From assembly GCA_002418765.1 (NCBI GenBank), contig DIET01000038.1:39504-103503 (forward strand): a stretch of DNA of 64,000 nucleotides. Direction: 5' to 3'. Within the stretch, counting starts at the first letter, position 1. Each line of letters opens with the position of its first letter. Below, one piece after another: positions 1 to 9,579 of this stretch. The notes under the pieces are model-generated. The model did no database searches and was not told the DNA's origin. It was given only the letters and a program-made list of their open reading frames with translations. The DNA is from Peptococcaceae bacterium UBA5767. GTDB taxonomy: Bacteria > Bacillota > TC1 > UBA5767. Position numbers and translations under genes: made by a program.

Positions 1-25
1 TGCTTGCTCCCATAAGAGAGAAAGG

Positions 26-1171
26 ATGATGAAGATGGATCAGAAAAAATGTATTGCGATGCTGCTGGCCGGAGGTGAAGGGAAACGATTGGCTCCTTAT
101 ACAGCGAGAATGGCTAAACCGGCAATACCCTTTGCAGCAAAGTATCGTATAATTGATTTTGCCTTAAGCAATTGTGTTAATTCAAGAATTACCAATGTTG
201 GCGTTTTAACGCAGTTTCATCCGCTGGTTCTCAATGATCACATCGGTTCTGGGGGACCATGGGATTTGAACCGCAAGCGTGGTGGACTTTCGCTTTTGCC
301 ACCTCATCTCAAGCAAGAGGATAGCAATTGGTATAAAGGAACAGCCAATGCTATTTTTCAAAATATTGATTACATTGAACAATACAATCCTCAATATGTT
401 TTGATCATATCTGGAGATCATATTTACAAAATGGATTATTCAAAGATGCTGGATTTTCATATTGAACGCCAAGCTACGGTGACGGTGGCCGTTCGGGAGG
501 TTGCTTGGGAAGAAGCCACTCGTTTTGGGATCATGAATACAGATGACCAACAGAGAATCTTGGAATTTGAGGAAAAACCGAAGCAACCAAAGAGCAATAT
601 GGCATCCATGGGCATATACATCTTTACATGGGAGGATTTGAAAAGAAAACTGAAAGAAGATGAATTGGATACGCAATCCACCAATGACTTTGGTCATGAT
701 GTGATCCCCAAAATGCTCAAAGAGCATACCCGTATGTTGGCGTATCCCTTCCAGGGTTATTGGAAGGATGTCGGTACCATTGATAGTTACTGGAGAACCA
801 GTATGGAGCTTCTGGATGGTAAGGGTGTAGAATTGTTTGATGCAACTTGGCCTATTTTTACTGTCAATAATGATTATCCACCCACCTTTGTGGAAAAACA
901 AGCCAGTGTGTCAGCCTCCATTTTTGGGGAAGGCGGACATATTGGTGGTGTGATTAAAAAGAGCTTGATTTTTAATGGTGCGATTGTTGGTCAGAATACT
1001 CTGATCGAGGAATCCATTGTGATGCCTGAAGCGAAAATTGGCAACCATGTTACACTGTATCGAACCATCGTGGGGGAAAAGGCCATTATTGAAGACGGTG
1101 TGGTCTTGGGTGACAGGGATCATGGAACGCTTACATTGATAGACCGAGATCAAGTTGTTTTCAATGATTAG
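26..1171 (+). CDS. glgC: Glucose-1-phosphate adenylyltransferase (ADP-glucose pyrophosphorylase)
   Basis: Makes ADP-glucose from glucose-1-phosphate and ATP, the committed step of bacterial glycogen synthesis in the cytoplasm. The nucleotidyltransferase motif AGGEGKR is at residues 15-21, KPAIPF at 31-36 and SGDHIYKMDY at 129-138; the C-terminal part (about 290-381) has the hexapeptide-like pattern of a left-handed beta-helix. At 381 residues it has the normal family length. ATGs at 26, 29 and 35 are all possible; the purine-rich GAGAGAAAGG lies at 16-25, and the longest form is given. It is the first visible gene of the glycogen run, 19 bases before glgA. Any glgB, glgD or promoter would lie left of the window. 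Confidence 0.95.
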   Translation: MMKMDQKKCIAMLLAGGEGKRLAPYTARMAKPAIPFAAKYRIIDFALSNCVNSRITNVGVLTQFHPLVLNDHIGSGGPWDLNRKRGGLSLLPPHLKQEDSNWYKGTANAIFQNIDYIEQYNPQYVLIISGDHIYKMDYSKMLDFHIERQATVTVAVREVAWEEATRFGIMNTDDQQRILEFEEKPKQPKSNMASMGIYIFTWEDLKRKLKEDELDTQSTNDFGHDVIPKMLKEHTRMLAYPFQGYWKDVGTIDSYWRTSMELLDGKGVELFDATWPIFTVNNDYPPTFVEKQASVSASIFGEGGHIGGVIKKSLIFNGAIVGQNTLIEESIVMPEAKIGNHVTLYRTIVGEKAIIEDGVVLGDRDHGTLTLIDRDQVVFND

Positions 1172-1190
1172 ATCTTCTGAGGGGGTTATT

Positions 1191-2618
1191 GTGAAAGTAT
1201 TGATGGTTGCATCAGAAGGACATCCTTTTATAAAGACGGGTGGTCTGGCGGATGTTATTGGTTCGTTGCCTGCGGCACTAAAAAATAACAATGTGGATGT
1301 ACGGGTGGTGTTGCCGAAATATATGGATATTCCGGATTTTTTTACATCGCAAATGGAAAGAATGGCGGAGTTTGAAGTTGATTTGGCTTGGCGGAAGCAA
1401 TACTGTGGAATAGAAAAAATGATCTACCAAGGCATCATTTTCTATTTTGTTGACAATGAGTATTATTTCAAAAGGCATGGGTTGTATGGCTTTTTTGATG
1501 AAGCCGAACGCTTTGGGTACTTTTCACTAGCAGTGCTTGCCATGTTGCCTTGGATTGATTTCAAGCCCGATATTATTCATCTTCATGATTGGCAGGCATC
1601 GTTGGTTCCTGTTTTTTTAAAAACAAAGTTTAATTGTAATCCTTTTTATCAACACATCAAGACAGTACTGACCATTCATAATCTTAAGTATCAAGGCGTT
1701 TTCTCCAAAGACGTATTGGGTGATGTCTTGGGGTTGGATGATGTTTTGTATGATGAAAAAAAAATGGAGTTTTTCGGAGCGATCAATTATCTTAAAGGTG
1801 GAATTGCCTATGCTGATCTTATCAGTACAGTAAGCAAGACCTACGCAGAAGAAATAAAATCTTCATATTTTGGAGAGAATCTCGATGGGATCCTGCGACA
1901 AAAGGATGATATTCGTGGTATTATCAATGGAATTGATCAAAAGGTTTTCAATCCCAGGACCGATCCACACCTGATTTATCATTATCAGAACCGATATGAG
2001 ACCAAGGTAAAGAATAAAGAGTATATGCAGGCGAAGCTTGGCCTTCCAGTCGGTCGGGATATTCCAATGATTGCTTTCATCTCAAGGTTGGTGGAACAGA
2101 AGGGATTGGATCTAATCCTAAGGGTCTTACCGGATTTGATGGCAAAAGATTTGCAATTGGTCATTTTGGGAACAGGAGATTCAGTTTATGAGCAGTCGCT
2201 TAAGGATTGGAGTAAGTCGCATGAACATCAGTTTTCCATCAATCTTATGTATAGTGAATCCTTTGCTCATCAATTGTATGCTGCTTCTGACATGATGCTC
2301 TTGCCATCGAAGTTTGAACCCTGTGGTTTGACGCAATTGATTGCTTTGCGCTATGGGTCCATTCCGATTGTAAGGGAAACTGGTGGATTAAAGGATACGG
2401 TCATACCGTACCATCCCGGTCTTGGCACTGGCAGTGGGTTTACGTTCTTTCGCTACAATGCTCATGATATGCTAAATGCCATAGAAAGAGCTCTTGATCT
2501 GTACCAAGATAAGGCTCGTTGGTCTTCTTTGGTTTGTCATGCTATGAACCAGGATTTTGGATGGGATCATTCTGCTCATGAATATGTGGCCATGTATCAA
2601 GAGTTATTGGGTATTTAG
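1191..2618 (+). CDS. glgA: Glycogen synthase (ADP-glucose type, GT5)
   Basis: Transfers glucose from ADP-glucose to the non-reducing end of growing alpha-1,4-glucan, using the product of the preceding gene. The family's N-terminal KTGGLADV signature is at residues 15-22 and the C-terminal GT-B motif EPCGLTQL starts at 376, so both Rossmann halves are present in 475 residues. The start is taken as GTG 1191, which gives the classic opening MKVLMVASE; GAGGGGG at 1179-1185 is the ribosome site. A longer frame from 1155 would overlap glgC and has no family support. It is followed after 40 bases by glgP. Confidence 0.95.
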   Translation: MKVLMVASEGHPFIKTGGLADVIGSLPAALKNNNVDVRVVLPKYMDIPDFFTSQMERMAEFEVDLAWRKQYCGIEKMIYQGIIFYFVDNEYYFKRHGLYGFFDEAERFGYFSLAVLAMLPWIDFKPDIIHLHDWQASLVPVFLKTKFNCNPFYQHIKTVLTIHNLKYQGVFSKDVLGDVLGLDDVLYDEKKMEFFGAINYLKGGIAYADLISTVSKTYAEEIKSSYFGENLDGILRQKDDIRGIINGIDQKVFNPRTDPHLIYHYQNRYETKVKNKEYMQAKLGLPVGRDIPMIAFISRLVEQKGLDLILRVLPDLMAKDLQLVILGTGDSVYEQSLKDWSKSHEHQFSINLMYSESFAHQLYAASDMMLLPSKFEPCGLTQLIALRYGSIPIVRETGGLKDTVIPYHPGLGTGSGFTFFRYNAHDMLNAIERALDLYQDKARWSSLVCHAMNQDFGWDHSAHEYVAMYQELLGI

Positions 2619-2658
2619 AGTTCTTTGGTATAAACAAAAACGGGAAGGACAACAAGCT

Positions 2659-5091
2659 ATGTTTCGTAGTAAAGAGGAATTCAAACAAGAATTTGGCAAT
2701 CGATTGCAGCACACATACCAGCTATCCACCAAGGAAGCTACCCCCAATCAATTGTATCAAGTACTTTCCAGTATGGTTCAGCAGCAAATCGGGGAGAAGC
2801 TGGCAAGCCAAAAAGAGAAAGAAAAAATGAACAGCAAAAAGAAAGTGTATTATTTTTCTATGGAATATCTATTGGGCAGATTGTTGTCCATGAATTTGAT
2901 GAATCTCGGTCTGTATGATTTTATTGGTCAGTCCTTAGAGGAACTTGGGCTCAGTCTGCAGAGCATTCAAGCATCGGAACCTGATGCTGGACTGGGAAAT
3001 GGTGGATTGGGTAGATTGGCGGCTTGCTATTTGGAGTCCATGGCATCACTTGACATTGTGGGGTGTGGATGTGGTTTGGGATACAAGCATGGATTGTTCC
3101 AGCAAAAATTTGTTGATGGCTATCAGATAGAGCTTCCGGAACATTGGTTGAAAGAGGGATATGCTTGGCAGACCAGACGATCTGATCAGGCGGTGGAAGT
3201 TCATTTCGGCGGGCAGGTAGCGGTAGATCATCAAAATGGAAAGTTGGTTTTTCATCATTATGATTATCAACGTGTTTTGGCTGTACCATATTATTTGGAG
3301 ACCGTAGGGGCACATAGTCAAAGAATCAATGAGTTAAAACTTTGGACGGCTGAAATGCCCAAAGATGATTTGAGTTATGCTCAATCTCGAAACGCCAATT
3401 TAAGGACTGATTTTATTAGAAGAGAACGAGAAATTGAAGACATTACTGAATTTCTTTATCCTGATGACAGTAAAATTGAAGGAAGATATCTGCGTTTGAA
3501 GCAACAGTATTTTCTCTCAAGTGCAGGGATTCAAAGCATCATAGCAGACTTTAAAGCCATGGATAAACCTTGGCATATTTTCCCTGATTATGTTTCAATC
3601 CATATCAACGATACTCATCCTGTTTTGGTAATTCCTGAGTTGATGCGAATTCTATTGGATCAAGAAGGACTGGAATGGAATGAAGCGTGGACCATTACTT
3701 GTGCCTCCATGTCCTATACCAATCATACTATTTTGCCGGAGGCTATGGAAACCTGGCCATTGGAAATGCTCCGCAGCCTGATGCCCAGGATTGCCATGAT
3801 TATTGAAGAAATCAATGTGCAATCCAATCAGGAATGTCGGCGCAAGGTTGACTTGAATCATAAGATGTCACATCGAATAGCGATTGTCCATGATGGTATG
3901 GTGCATATGGCCAATCTTGCTGTGGCCTGTTCACGCAAGGTCAATGGAGTGGCTGCATTGCATACTGAAATTTTGAAAACGAAGGTCATGAATGAATTTT
4001 ATCAGATATATCCGGAAAAATTCATCAATGTGACCAACGGCATTAACCACAGGCGATGGTTAGCTCTTGCCAATCCTCTGCTGGCTTCGCTGATTACCGA
4101 GGCCATTGGAGACCAGTGGATCAACGAGGGGGCTCACTTGGAAAACTTGATGCCTCTGGCTAAGGATGCCTCTTTCCAGGAACGCTTCCGTCAGGTAAAA
4201 TTGGCCAACAAGATTGCTCTGGCGCAGTATATTGAGAATAAAGAGGGCATCAGGATTGATCCTCACTCGATGTTTGATGCGCAGATCAAGCGTTTGCACG
4301 GCTACAAAAGACAGCTTATGAATATCCTGCACATCATTTATATGTATCATCAGATCAAAGAAGGTACGTTGGATGCCAAGGTGCCCAGAACGTTCCTCTT
4401 CGGCGCCAAAGCCGCCCCAGGCTACTTCTTCTCCAAGGATGTCATCAAACTGATCAATACTGTTGCTGATGTGGTGAATCAAGATAGCCAAGCAAACCAG
4501 TTTATGAAAGTAGTGTTTGTAGAAAATTATGGAGTATCAGTGGCGGAACACATTATTCCTGCTGTGGATCTAAGTGAACAGATTTCCACCGCCAGTAAGG
4601 AAGCCTCAGGTACCGGGAATATGAAAATGATGATGAATGGTGCTCTGACCATGGGCACTTTGGATGGCGCCAATGTTGAGATACGTGATTTGGTAGGTGA
4701 TGAAAATATCTTTATTTTTGGATTGACTTCACAGGAAGTCCTTCAATATTACGAGCAAGGAACCTATAGTGCGCTTGACATTCTTGAAAAAGACAAAGTG
4801 CTTGGCGCATTGTTGCAGAAAATGGAGCAAGGTGAATTTTCCAAAGCCCAAAATGCCATTCATAACATTAAAAATTCTCTCTTATTGGAGAATGACCAGT
4901 TCTTTGTTTTGAAGGATTTTGAACCTTATTTGCAGGCCATGAAAAATGTTGATATGACTTATCTTAAACAAGATGAGTGGACCAGAAAAGCGATTGTGAA
5001 CGTGGCAAAATCTGGGTATTTTACGGGAGATCGTTCAGTGAATGAGTATGCGGCCAAAATCTGGCAGGTGCCCACCATCGATCCATCCTAA
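2659..5091 (+). CDS. glgP: Glycogen/alpha-glucan phosphorylase (GT35)
   Basis: Phosphorolytically releases glucose-1-phosphate from glycogen chain ends. The pyridoxal-phosphate signature EASGTGNMK is intact, with the Schiff-base lysine at residue 656, followed by NGALTMGTLDGANVE. At 810 residues it has the usual bacterial length. The start ATG 2659 (MFRSKEEF) has GGGAAGGA at 2642-2649; an open frame from 2557 would run back into glgA and its extra residues do not resemble the family. Synthase and phosphorylase next to each other mean that build-up and breakdown of the store are made together, so flux control is probably allosteric rather than transcriptional (inference). Confidence 0.95.
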   Translation: MFRSKEEFKQEFGNRLQHTYQLSTKEATPNQLYQVLSSMVQQQIGEKLASQKEKEKMNSKKKVYYFSMEYLLGRLLSMNLMNLGLYDFIGQSLEELGLSLQSIQASEPDAGLGNGGLGRLAACYLESMASLDIVGCGCGLGYKHGLFQQKFVDGYQIELPEHWLKEGYAWQTRRSDQAVEVHFGGQVAVDHQNGKLVFHHYDYQRVLAVPYYLETVGAHSQRINELKLWTAEMPKDDLSYAQSRNANLRTDFIRREREIEDITEFLYPDDSKIEGRYLRLKQQYFLSSAGIQSIIADFKAMDKPWHIFPDYVSIHINDTHPVLVIPELMRILLDQEGLEWNEAWTITCASMSYTNHTILPEAMETWPLEMLRSLMPRIAMIIEEINVQSNQECRRKVDLNHKMSHRIAIVHDGMVHMANLAVACSRKVNGVAALHTEILKTKVMNEFYQIYPEKFINVTNGINHRRWLALANPLLASLITEAIGDQWINEGAHLENLMPLAKDASFQERFRQVKLANKIALAQYIENKEGIRIDPHSMFDAQIKRLHGYKRQLMNILHIIYMYHQIKEGTLDAKVPRTFLFGAKAAPGYFFSKDVIKLINTVADVVNQDSQANQFMKVVFVENYGVSVAEHIIPAVDLSEQISTASKEASGTGNMKMMMNGALTMGTLDGANVEIRDLVGDENIFIFGLTSQEVLQYYEQGTYSALDILEKDKVLGALLQKMEQGEFSKAQNAIHNIKNSLLLENDQFFVLKDFEPYLQAMKNVDMTYLKQDEWTRKAIVNVAKSGYFTGDRSVNEYAAKIWQVPTIDPS

Positions 5092-5106
5092 TGCATTGGA
5101 GATATT

Positions 5107-8100
5107 ATGAGCTGGTTATTGCATCATTCATTTCAATCCATTTACCGAAATCCTTTGGGTGCTGTTCATTGTCAGGAAAAAATTTGCTTGCAATTGGAAT
5201 TTCAAAAAGATGGTCCCCTTGATTTGGGAGTTCCTCATCAAGTTGATTTGGTTGTGGGCAGTGACTCGGAGTTGGCAGAATTGCTCTTGATGGAAAAAAT
5301 TGACAATCCTGATGATCAGGGTTGTTTTTATCAAGCAACGTGGCCTGCACCTGAAAAGCCTGGATTGTATTTCTATTATTTTAGGTTGCAAACAGAAAGT
5401 GGAGTCAGGTATTATGGTCGGAAAAGATCGGATATCAGTGGGGAAGGGGCATTGTCAGAACAAATCCCACCTGCTTATCAGATCACAGTCTATGCTGAGG
5501 ACCGCAAGCCTCCGCAATGGTATCTACACGGTATGGTATATCAAATATTTCCGGATCGTTTTTATCGTGCTGAGAAGAATTCTCCTATTGTTTCTTCCCA
5601 TCAGCGTGGGAATCGTTTGTTGCATTTGAATTGGTATGATGATCCGATTTATTTACGCGATGCTAAGACCCAAGAAGTCACCCATTGGGATTTTTTTGGG
5701 GGTAATTTGGAAGGAATCCTGGAGAAGCTTTCTTATCTGGTTTCTCTTGGTGTTACTGCCATCTATTTAAATCCAATTTTCGAGGCCAGAAGCAATCATA
5801 AATATGACACGGGTGATTACCGAAAGATCGATAGTATGTTCGGTGATGAAAAAATATTTCAACGATTGTGTCAACAGGCCAAAAAAAGAGGGGTTCATAT
5901 TATTCTTGATGGTGTGTTTAGCCATACGGGTAGCGATAGTGTTTACTTCAATCGTTATGGTCATTATGAGGAGAAAGGAGCCTATCAAGCGGTGGATTCT
6001 CCGTATGCTTCCTGGTATCGATTCAAGAATCACCCGCATGATTATGAAAGTTGGTGGGGAATATGGGACCTTCCTAATCTCAATGAGTTGGATCCTGGAT
6101 TTCTTGATTTTATCATACGACAGAAGGATAGCGTCTTGAAACACTGGATGAGTTTGGGTGCAGATGGATGGCGGTTGGACGTAGCTGATGAATTGCCAGC
6201 AAAATTTATCCAAATGTTTAAGGAAACTATGATTCAAACCAATGCGGAATCGCTTTTGCTGGGAGAAGTATGGGAGGATGCATCGAATAAAATCAGTTAT
6301 GGTGAACGCAGAAGATATTTTTTGGGAGGGGAACTGGACGGCACTACGAACTATCCTTTGCGTAATATTATGATTGCTTTTATTCTTGGTGACAGAAGTA
6401 TACAAGAAGTCATAGACCAGATGCTTACGTTGCAGGAACATTATCCTGTAAGAAGTTTTTATGCTGCGCTCAATGTTTTGTCTACACATGATACGAAAAG
6501 GTTAATGAGCGTATTTCGAGGTGATAAGAGAAGGTTTATGCTGGCCGTACTGTGGCAAATGTGTATGCCTGGTGTACCTCACTTGTATTATGGTGATGAA
6601 GCAGGATTACGTGGTGCCATGGATCCGGAGAATCGGAAACCTTACCCTTGGGGAAGAGAAGACGAGGAATTGCTTAAAGCAGTTGGGATGTTGGCCAATA
6701 TCAGAAAACTATACGCTGTCCTACAAACAGGTGATTGGGTGCCATTTTCCTATGGGGCCTCATTGTTGTGCTTTGTACGGTATGATCTTGCAGGCAAAGA
6801 TGTGTTCGGTGCTGAAATTGGATCGAATCGTGCCATGATGGCCATCAATGTGGGTTTATCGGAGGTCTTGATGGAGTCAGCTGATGTTAAGGAAAAAATG
6901 GATTGCCATATCCTGTACGAGCTTTATCCCCGATTGAGAAAAGAACCTGTTCCTATTGAAGAACCTCTGCGTATTCCGGCAGGAGAAGGGAAATTATTGA
7001 TTACTGATATCTGGAACCGTACGGATTCTTCTAAGCGACAGGCAGGTGTTTTGATGCATTTTACCTCGTTGCCATCCAGGGACAACTGGGGCAGTATTGG
7101 ATGTTCTGCCAGAGAATTTATTGATTTTCTTCATGACACCAAACATTTTTTATGGCAGTTTTTGCCGATCCATCCACCGGATCAATATGGATCCCCCTAT
7201 CAGTGTACTTCTTCTTTTGCCGGCAATATTCTCCTTATTGACTTGGATGATTTGGTAGCACTTGGATTATTGAGGGATACCGACGTTGATCGGATGCTTG
7301 CAGAGACTTCTTCTGATGCAAGAAATGGGAAACGGAATGTTCTAAAGCATGCATTTGTAACGTTTCAATCCAGAAATGCTGATTTTTCCTCTTTACAGGG
7401 TGATTTTGAGGTGTTCTGTCAAAAACAGCATACCTGGCTGGATGATGATGCTTTGTATGCGGTGCTGAAAGAACATTTCCAGAATCGTCCCTGGTATGAA
7501 TGGGATTTGCTTTTACGAAAGAGAAATCCTGATAGATTGGATGCATTCCGAAATCTTTTATCCAGGGAGATTTCCCAGGAAAAATTCTTTCAATTTCTAT
7601 TTTTTATGCAGTGGGATCAATTGAAGGCATATGCAGGGCAACGGGGTGTCTCTTTGTTGGGGGATCTTCCCTTGTATGTTCCACTGGATAGTTCGGATGT
7701 TTGGTGCCATCAGGAGTTGTATTGTTTAGATGCTGAGGGCTTGCCGACTCATGTGGGCGGCGTGCCACCAGATTACTACAATTCAACGGGGCAGCGTTGG
7801 GGTAATCCCTTGTATGATTGGCCGGTTCATAAGACAAATGGATATCAATGGTGGATAAGGCGGGTCAAATTATTGGCTAGTCGCGTAGATATCGTCCGAT
7901 TTGACCATTTTCGGGGTTTGGCTGATTATTGGGAAATTCCTGTCGCATCGCCGACCGCTGAACTGGGAATATGGCGTGAAGGACCTGGTATTGAGTTCCT
8001 GCATAGACTCGAACGTGAAATACCAGGACTGGATCTGGTTGTGGAGAATTTAGGTGATCTAAGTAAGAAGGCCATAGCCTTGAAGGACCTTGTTCATTAT

Positions 8101-8493
8101 CCTGGCATGTTGGTTCTGCAACATGAAATGAGTTCATATCATGAGGATGCTCCTATGCCTACTCTCCTACAAAAACGAGAAATTTTTTACTCAGGAACAC
8201 ATGATGATGATACCTTGCGTGGTTGGCTTATCCAATCGAAGGTTTGTACTGAGGAATACAGTGAAAAAAAGGTGTACGATATTTTAAGCAGGATGTATGC
8301 CTCAGATGTGGAACGCGTAATTATACCATTACAAGATCTCATGGGTTTAGATTCACATGCACGAATGAACACCCCTGGTACAACAGAAGGGAACTGGGCT
8401 TGGAAGATTGGCCCCCATGCATTGTCAGAAGAATTAAAGAACCATATGCTCCAGCTAGTTAATGCAGGACATCGAAATGGTAGTCATAGGTAG
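5107..8493 (+). CDS. GH13 alpha-amylase family / GH77 4-alpha-glucanotransferase fusion
   Basis: Two complete glucan-acting enzymes in one 1128-residue chain. Residues about 1-140 look like a beta-rich N-domain of neopullulanase type. About 150-630 is a GH13 barrel with DGVFSH, nucleophile Asp358 in GWRLDVADE, acid Glu387 in LLGEVWE and Asp462 in STHDTKR. From about 644 a MalQ-type GH77 domain follows, with Asp933 in RFDHFRG, Glu980 in VVENLGD and Asp1033 in GTHDDDT. No secretion signal is visible, so it is expected to act on intracellular glycogen or maltodextrins, trimming and re-extending limit dextrins left by GlgP. Debranching (alpha-1,6) activity is plausible but cannot be told from the motifs. 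It lies 15 bases after glgP. Confidence 0.92.
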   Translation: MSWLLHHSFQSIYRNPLGAVHCQEKICLQLEFQKDGPLDLGVPHQVDLVVGSDSELAELLLMEKIDNPDDQGCFYQATWPAPEKPGLYFYYFRLQTESGVRYYGRKRSDISGEGALSEQIPPAYQITVYAEDRKPPQWYLHGMVYQIFPDRFYRAEKNSPIVSSHQRGNRLLHLNWYDDPIYLRDAKTQEVTHWDFFGGNLEGILEKLSYLVSLGVTAIYLNPIFEARSNHKYDTGDYRKIDSMFGDEKIFQRLCQQAKKRGVHIILDGVFSHTGSDSVYFNRYGHYEEKGAYQAVDSPYASWYRFKNHPHDYESWWGIWDLPNLNELDPGFLDFIIRQKDSVLKHWMSLGADGWRLDVADELPAKFIQMFKETMIQTNAESLLLGEVWEDASNKISYGERRRYFLGGELDGTTNYPLRNIMIAFILGDRSIQEVIDQMLTLQEHYPVRSFYAALNVLSTHDTKRLMSVFRGDKRRFMLAVLWQMCMPGVPHLYYGDEAGLRGAMDPENRKPYPWGREDEELLKAVGMLANIRKLYAVLQTGDWVPFSYGASLLCFVRYDLAGKDVFGAEIGSNRAMMAINVGLSEVLMESADVKEKMDCHILYELYPRLRKEPVPIEEPLRIPAGEGKLLITDIWNRTDSSKRQAGVLMHFTSLPSRDNWGSIGCSAREFIDFLHDTKHFLWQFLPIHPPDQYGSPYQCTSSFAGNILLIDLDDLVALGLLRDTDVDRMLAETSSDARNGKRNVLKHAFVTFQSRNADFSSLQGDFEVFCQKQHTWLDDDALYAVLKEHFQNRPWYEWDLLLRKRNPDRLDAFRNLLSREISQEKFFQFLFFMQWDQLKAYAGQRGVSLLGDLPLYVPLDSSDVWCHQELYCLDAEGLPTHVGGVPPDYYNSTGQRWGNPLYDWPVHKTNGYQWWIRRVKLLASRVDIVRFDHFRGLADYWEIPVASPTAELGIWREGPGIEFLHRLEREIPGLDLVVENLGDLSKKAIALKDLVHYPGMLVLQHEMSSYHEDAPMPTLLQKREIFYSGTHDDDTLRGWLIQSKVCTEEYSEKKVYDILSRMYASDVERVIIPLQDLMGLDSHARMNTPGTTEGNWAWKIGPHALSEELKNHMLQLVNAGHRNGSHR

Positions 8494-8669
8494 GTTCAAA
8501 CACCATTTTTTGTTTCTAATCGCACAACATGGATTTCACTAAGGCCGCATGGAAGACGATTTTCTTTGATATAAGGTTTTAGCCTATGGAGGGACTCACA
8601 GGTTGAGCAGAAGGATACGAATGAGTTGTAAACTTTCGCTTAGTATCTTTTTATTTTTCACGTAGTGTA

Positions 8670-8675
8670 TATAAT
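8670..8675 (+). promoter_or_regulatory. Candidate -10 box for the radical SAM cassette
   Basis: TATAAT, 34 bases before the first cassette gene, in an AT-rich stretch; no convincing -35 box is seen. The 210-base gap 8494-8703 after the GH13/GH77 gene holds no other recognisable gene or RNA, so the cassette probably has its own transcription start here. Confidence 0.35.
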
Positions 8676-8703
8676 GATATATATGCCTTAAAGGAGGGAT
8701 TTC

Positions 8704-9579
8704 ATGACTAAACAGGCTTCAGCTGTCGGTTTGCCCAAAATTCCGACACCAATCGGCAACTCTGCTCCGGTATCGCCACCGGCAAGTTCAAGGACCAGAG
8801 GTATACCAGTCCAGGAATTCAAGCATTCCTGGGAGATATTTCTCTATTTTTTAGGAAATGGCATCAAAAATATTCCCCATCTGGCCAAAAATATTCTTAT
8901 CCCCCTTTTGGCTGTCACTGTTCTTAATATTGTTTTGGAATCCATCAACAATTATATGCTTTTTGGATTTCCCAAAACAATTCTTATGTTTTTCGTCTTT
9001 ATCACTGCAACATACAATTCCATCTTACCTAGAACATTGTTTTGGATTATTGTGTTTACCATCGGGAAAAAGCTTTATTTTCGAGTGCGTTCAAATGGAT
9101 TTAAGGTTGTTCTTGAGGAATTGAAACGTTTTATTCCCACGGTCAAAGAGGCATTGCACAATACCCAGGACATAAAAATCCGATTGCTACTCATGGCCAC
9201 AGGACTGGGTTTTGTAACGGCCAATTTTTTAACACGCAACAATCGATTAGACAAAGTGCTGGTAACCTATGTTCTGGTGCTAGCAATCATTGATTCTATG
9301 AGCAAAGGTCAAGACACGATGCTCTATCACGGTGTTCGTTTGGTATACCAAGATGTCATCGGTATGATTCGTAAAGGGGCCGCATTGCAAGTGGACCAGG
9401 TCACCGTGCTTCTGTTGGGTTATGTACTGGGATTACTAGCCAATAGTCTGTTTGGAATTCTAAAAATGGACACTGGCGGTTATGTGGTAGGATTAATACT
9501 ATTTATTGTCGGTATGGCCATGTTTTTTGTGAACAGTAAAGGGGTGAATGGTCATCAACATCAAGACAGTCAGGGATGA
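8704..9579 (+). CDS. Multi-pass membrane protein of unknown function (cassette gene 1)
   Basis: I do not recognise this 291-residue protein. Residues 1-40 are polar and rich in Pro, Ser and Ala (repeated small P-x-P-like steps). From about residue 55 there are roughly seven hydrophobic segments, with two strongly aromatic ones around 85-125 and a last one at about 260-280, ending in a short histidine/glutamine tail. No catalytic or transporter signature is visible. The start ATG 8704 has a perfect AAAGGAGGG. Its last 32 bases overlap the radical SAM gene, so the two are translationally coupled. By context it could be a membrane anchor, exporter or immunity-like partner for the modified protein; this is inference. 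Confidence 0.75.
   Translation: MTKQASAVGLPKIPTPIGNSAPVSPPASSRTRGIPVQEFKHSWEIFLYFLGNGIKNIPHLAKNILIPLLAVTVLNIVLESINNYMLFGFPKTILMFFVFITATYNSILPRTLFWIIVFTIGKKLYFRVRSNGFKVVLEELKRFIPTVKEALHNTQDIKIRLLLMATGLGFVTANFLTRNNRLDKVLVTYVLVLAIIDSMSKGQDTMLYHGVRLVYQDVIGMIRKGAALQVDQVTVLLLGYVLGLLANSLFGILKMDTGGYVVGLILFIVGMAMFFVNSKGVNGHQHQDSQG

Noticed and set aside
2557..2658. Possible N-terminal extension of glycogen phosphorylase
   Set aside because: It overlaps the end of glgA, has no ribosome site, and the extra residues do not resemble the family; ATG 2659 fits better.
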